A model generated the notes under the pieces. It was not told the origin of the DNA, made no database searches, and worked only from the letters and a program-made list of their open reading frames with translations. Of a DNA stretch of 64,000 nt, positions 63,413-64,000 are shown piece after piece. Every line of letters begins with the position of its first letter. Position 1 is the first letter of the stretch. The DNA is from JABWCE01 sp964617955 (GTDB taxonomy: Bacteria; Bacteroidota; Bacteroidia; NS11-12g; UBA9320): contig CAZTXB010000013.1 of the NCBI GenBank assembly GCA_964617955.1, forward strand, positions 1-64,000. Reading direction: 5' to 3'. The translations under genes were made by a program, and so were the position numbers.

Positions 63413-64000
63413 TTAAATAAATTGAAAGTAAACAAAAGCGAGCCAGGCTGCTATGAGACTGGCATCTAGTCGGTCGAGGATGCCTCCATGTCCCGGAATA
63501 ATATTTCCGGAGTCCTTGATATTTAAACTTCTCTTGAGCATAGACTCAAGCAAATCGCCTAAGGTAGCCCCAATGCTAATAATAACTCCCAAAATCAGGT
63601 ATTCAGATAATGTAAACTGTTGCTGCCAAAAATAAATTCCCACTGCACCCGCAACGGTAAATATCAATCCTCCGATGCTACCTTCTATGGTTTTTGCAGG
63701 CGATATTCGGCTAAACAATGGACGTTTGCCTAACCACTTCCCAATGAGATAGGCAAAGGTATCGTTGGCCCAAATCAGAATAAAAATGGCAAGGACCAAT
63801 TTTCCGTTATAAACCATATTGCCATCGGAATACAAGAATTTTTGATAACCAATGCCATAAAGTAAGGCCAATGAAAAAGAGATGTAAATCCATGCGGTAA
63901 TCTGTCGCCCAATCATATCAAAGGGAGCCTTGTGCTTATGAAATAATTCAACAACAAAGAGCAAAACCGTTATCGTTAAACCTATACCAAAATAAAGTCT
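63413..64000 (-). CDS. cdsA: Phosphatidate cytidylyltransferase, 5' end beyond the window
   Basis: The frame is open to the window edge (position 64000), so only the C-terminal ~195 residues are here. Several transmembrane helices carry the CdsA signature: WANDTFAYLIGKWLGKRPLF, SPAKTIEGSIGGLIF and KDSGNIIPGHGGILDRLDAS. It forms CDP-diacylglycerol from phosphatidate and CTP, the precursor used ahead of Psd. The apparent TTG start at 63964 is not the true start. Confidence 0.93.
   Translation of the reverse strand, partial: RLYFGIGLTITVLLFVVELFHKHKAPFDMIGRQITAWIYISFSLALLYGIGYQKFLYSDGNMVYNGKLVLAIFILIWANDTFAYLIGKWLGKRPLFSRISPAKTIEGSIGGLIFTVAGAVGIYFWQQQFTLSEYLILGVIISIGATLGDLLESMLKRSLNIKDSGNIIPGHGGILDRLDASLIAAWLAFVYFQFI

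Noticed and set aside
1..64000. CRISPR array, prophage or toxin-antitoxin system
   Set aside because: No regularly spaced repeats, phage genes or paired small toxin and antitoxin frames were recognised on either strand.

Overview
The window comes from a Bacteroidota chromosome. The evidence is: type IX secretion C-terminal sorting domains on three large secreted proteins (18195-19922, 35528-38056, 38058-40973), Bacteroidota-type promoters (-33 TTTG / -7 TAnnTTTG, clearest upstream of tRNA-Phe and tmRNA), families typical of the phylum (Omp28-like, DUF4286, DUF5777, stand-alone OstA-like, WG-repeat, four-helix-bundle-suffix), and low-to-moderate GC. I would place it in a Chitinophagia/Sphingobacteriia/Saprospiria-like lineage, but order and genus cannot be read from the sequence.

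Layout. 1-2350: a 238-bp MITE-like element inserted in a decayed four-helix-bundle-suffix gene, then a lipoprotein and an FkbM methyltransferase. 2401-8186: cyclophilin, pgk, a YpfJ-type zinc peptidase, an NMT1-like binding protein and a fused alpha/beta keto-acid dehydrogenase E1. 8362-12992: a broken VOC gene, a 907-residue WG-repeat protein, a beta-barrel protein and aroE. 12995-19922 (minus strand): pheS, then a tightly packed run of sorting-domain protein, ybeY, mnmG and an Ig-like lipoprotein. 20142-23375 (plus strand): pseudouridine synthase, Omp28-like lipoprotein, xerD-like recombinase and a DUF4286 protein, followed by a second, inverted copy of the 238-bp element. 23654-35485: glycosyltransferase, tRNA-Phe, a membrane TPR protein, a thioredoxin-like lipoprotein, the MetH N-terminal module, lhgO, an acyltransferase, mnmA, a PfkB kinase, tsaB, a truncated haemoglobin, an SRPBCC protein and a second cyclophilin. 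35528-40973: two large secreted beta-propeller proteins. 41139-45834: MBL-fold RNase-like protein, M28 peptidase, and a phosphate-type porin with a possible Pho box. 45954-52539: a broken pyrimidine-dimer glycosylase gene, small membrane and flavin proteins, a class-A-like serine hydrolase, a prolyl oligopeptidase and an OstA-like protein. 52715-58097: aroQ, then a minus-strand cluster of beta-barrel, haem c, OB-fold, YceI and DUF5777 proteins, and PPK2. 58463-64000: tmRNA, a saccharopine/alanine-dehydrogenase-like enzyme, PAP2, a tiny Cys/Lys-rich secreted protein, psd, gdhA and partial cdsA.

Most of the window is core metabolism and translation (tRNA modification by MnmG, MnmA and TsaB; YbeY; PheS; tmRNA; tRNA-Phe) mixed with cell-envelope genes. 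No CRISPR array, prophage or defence island is visible. The less ordinary content is the pair of near-identical inverted 238-bp elements about 23 kb apart, three freshly decayed genes, the periplasmic haem/YceI/DUF5777 cluster with a CX4CH haem site, and a possible Pho box in front of the OprP-like porin. I did not find a convincing wholly new system; the haem c cluster is the best candidate for an incompletely understood one.
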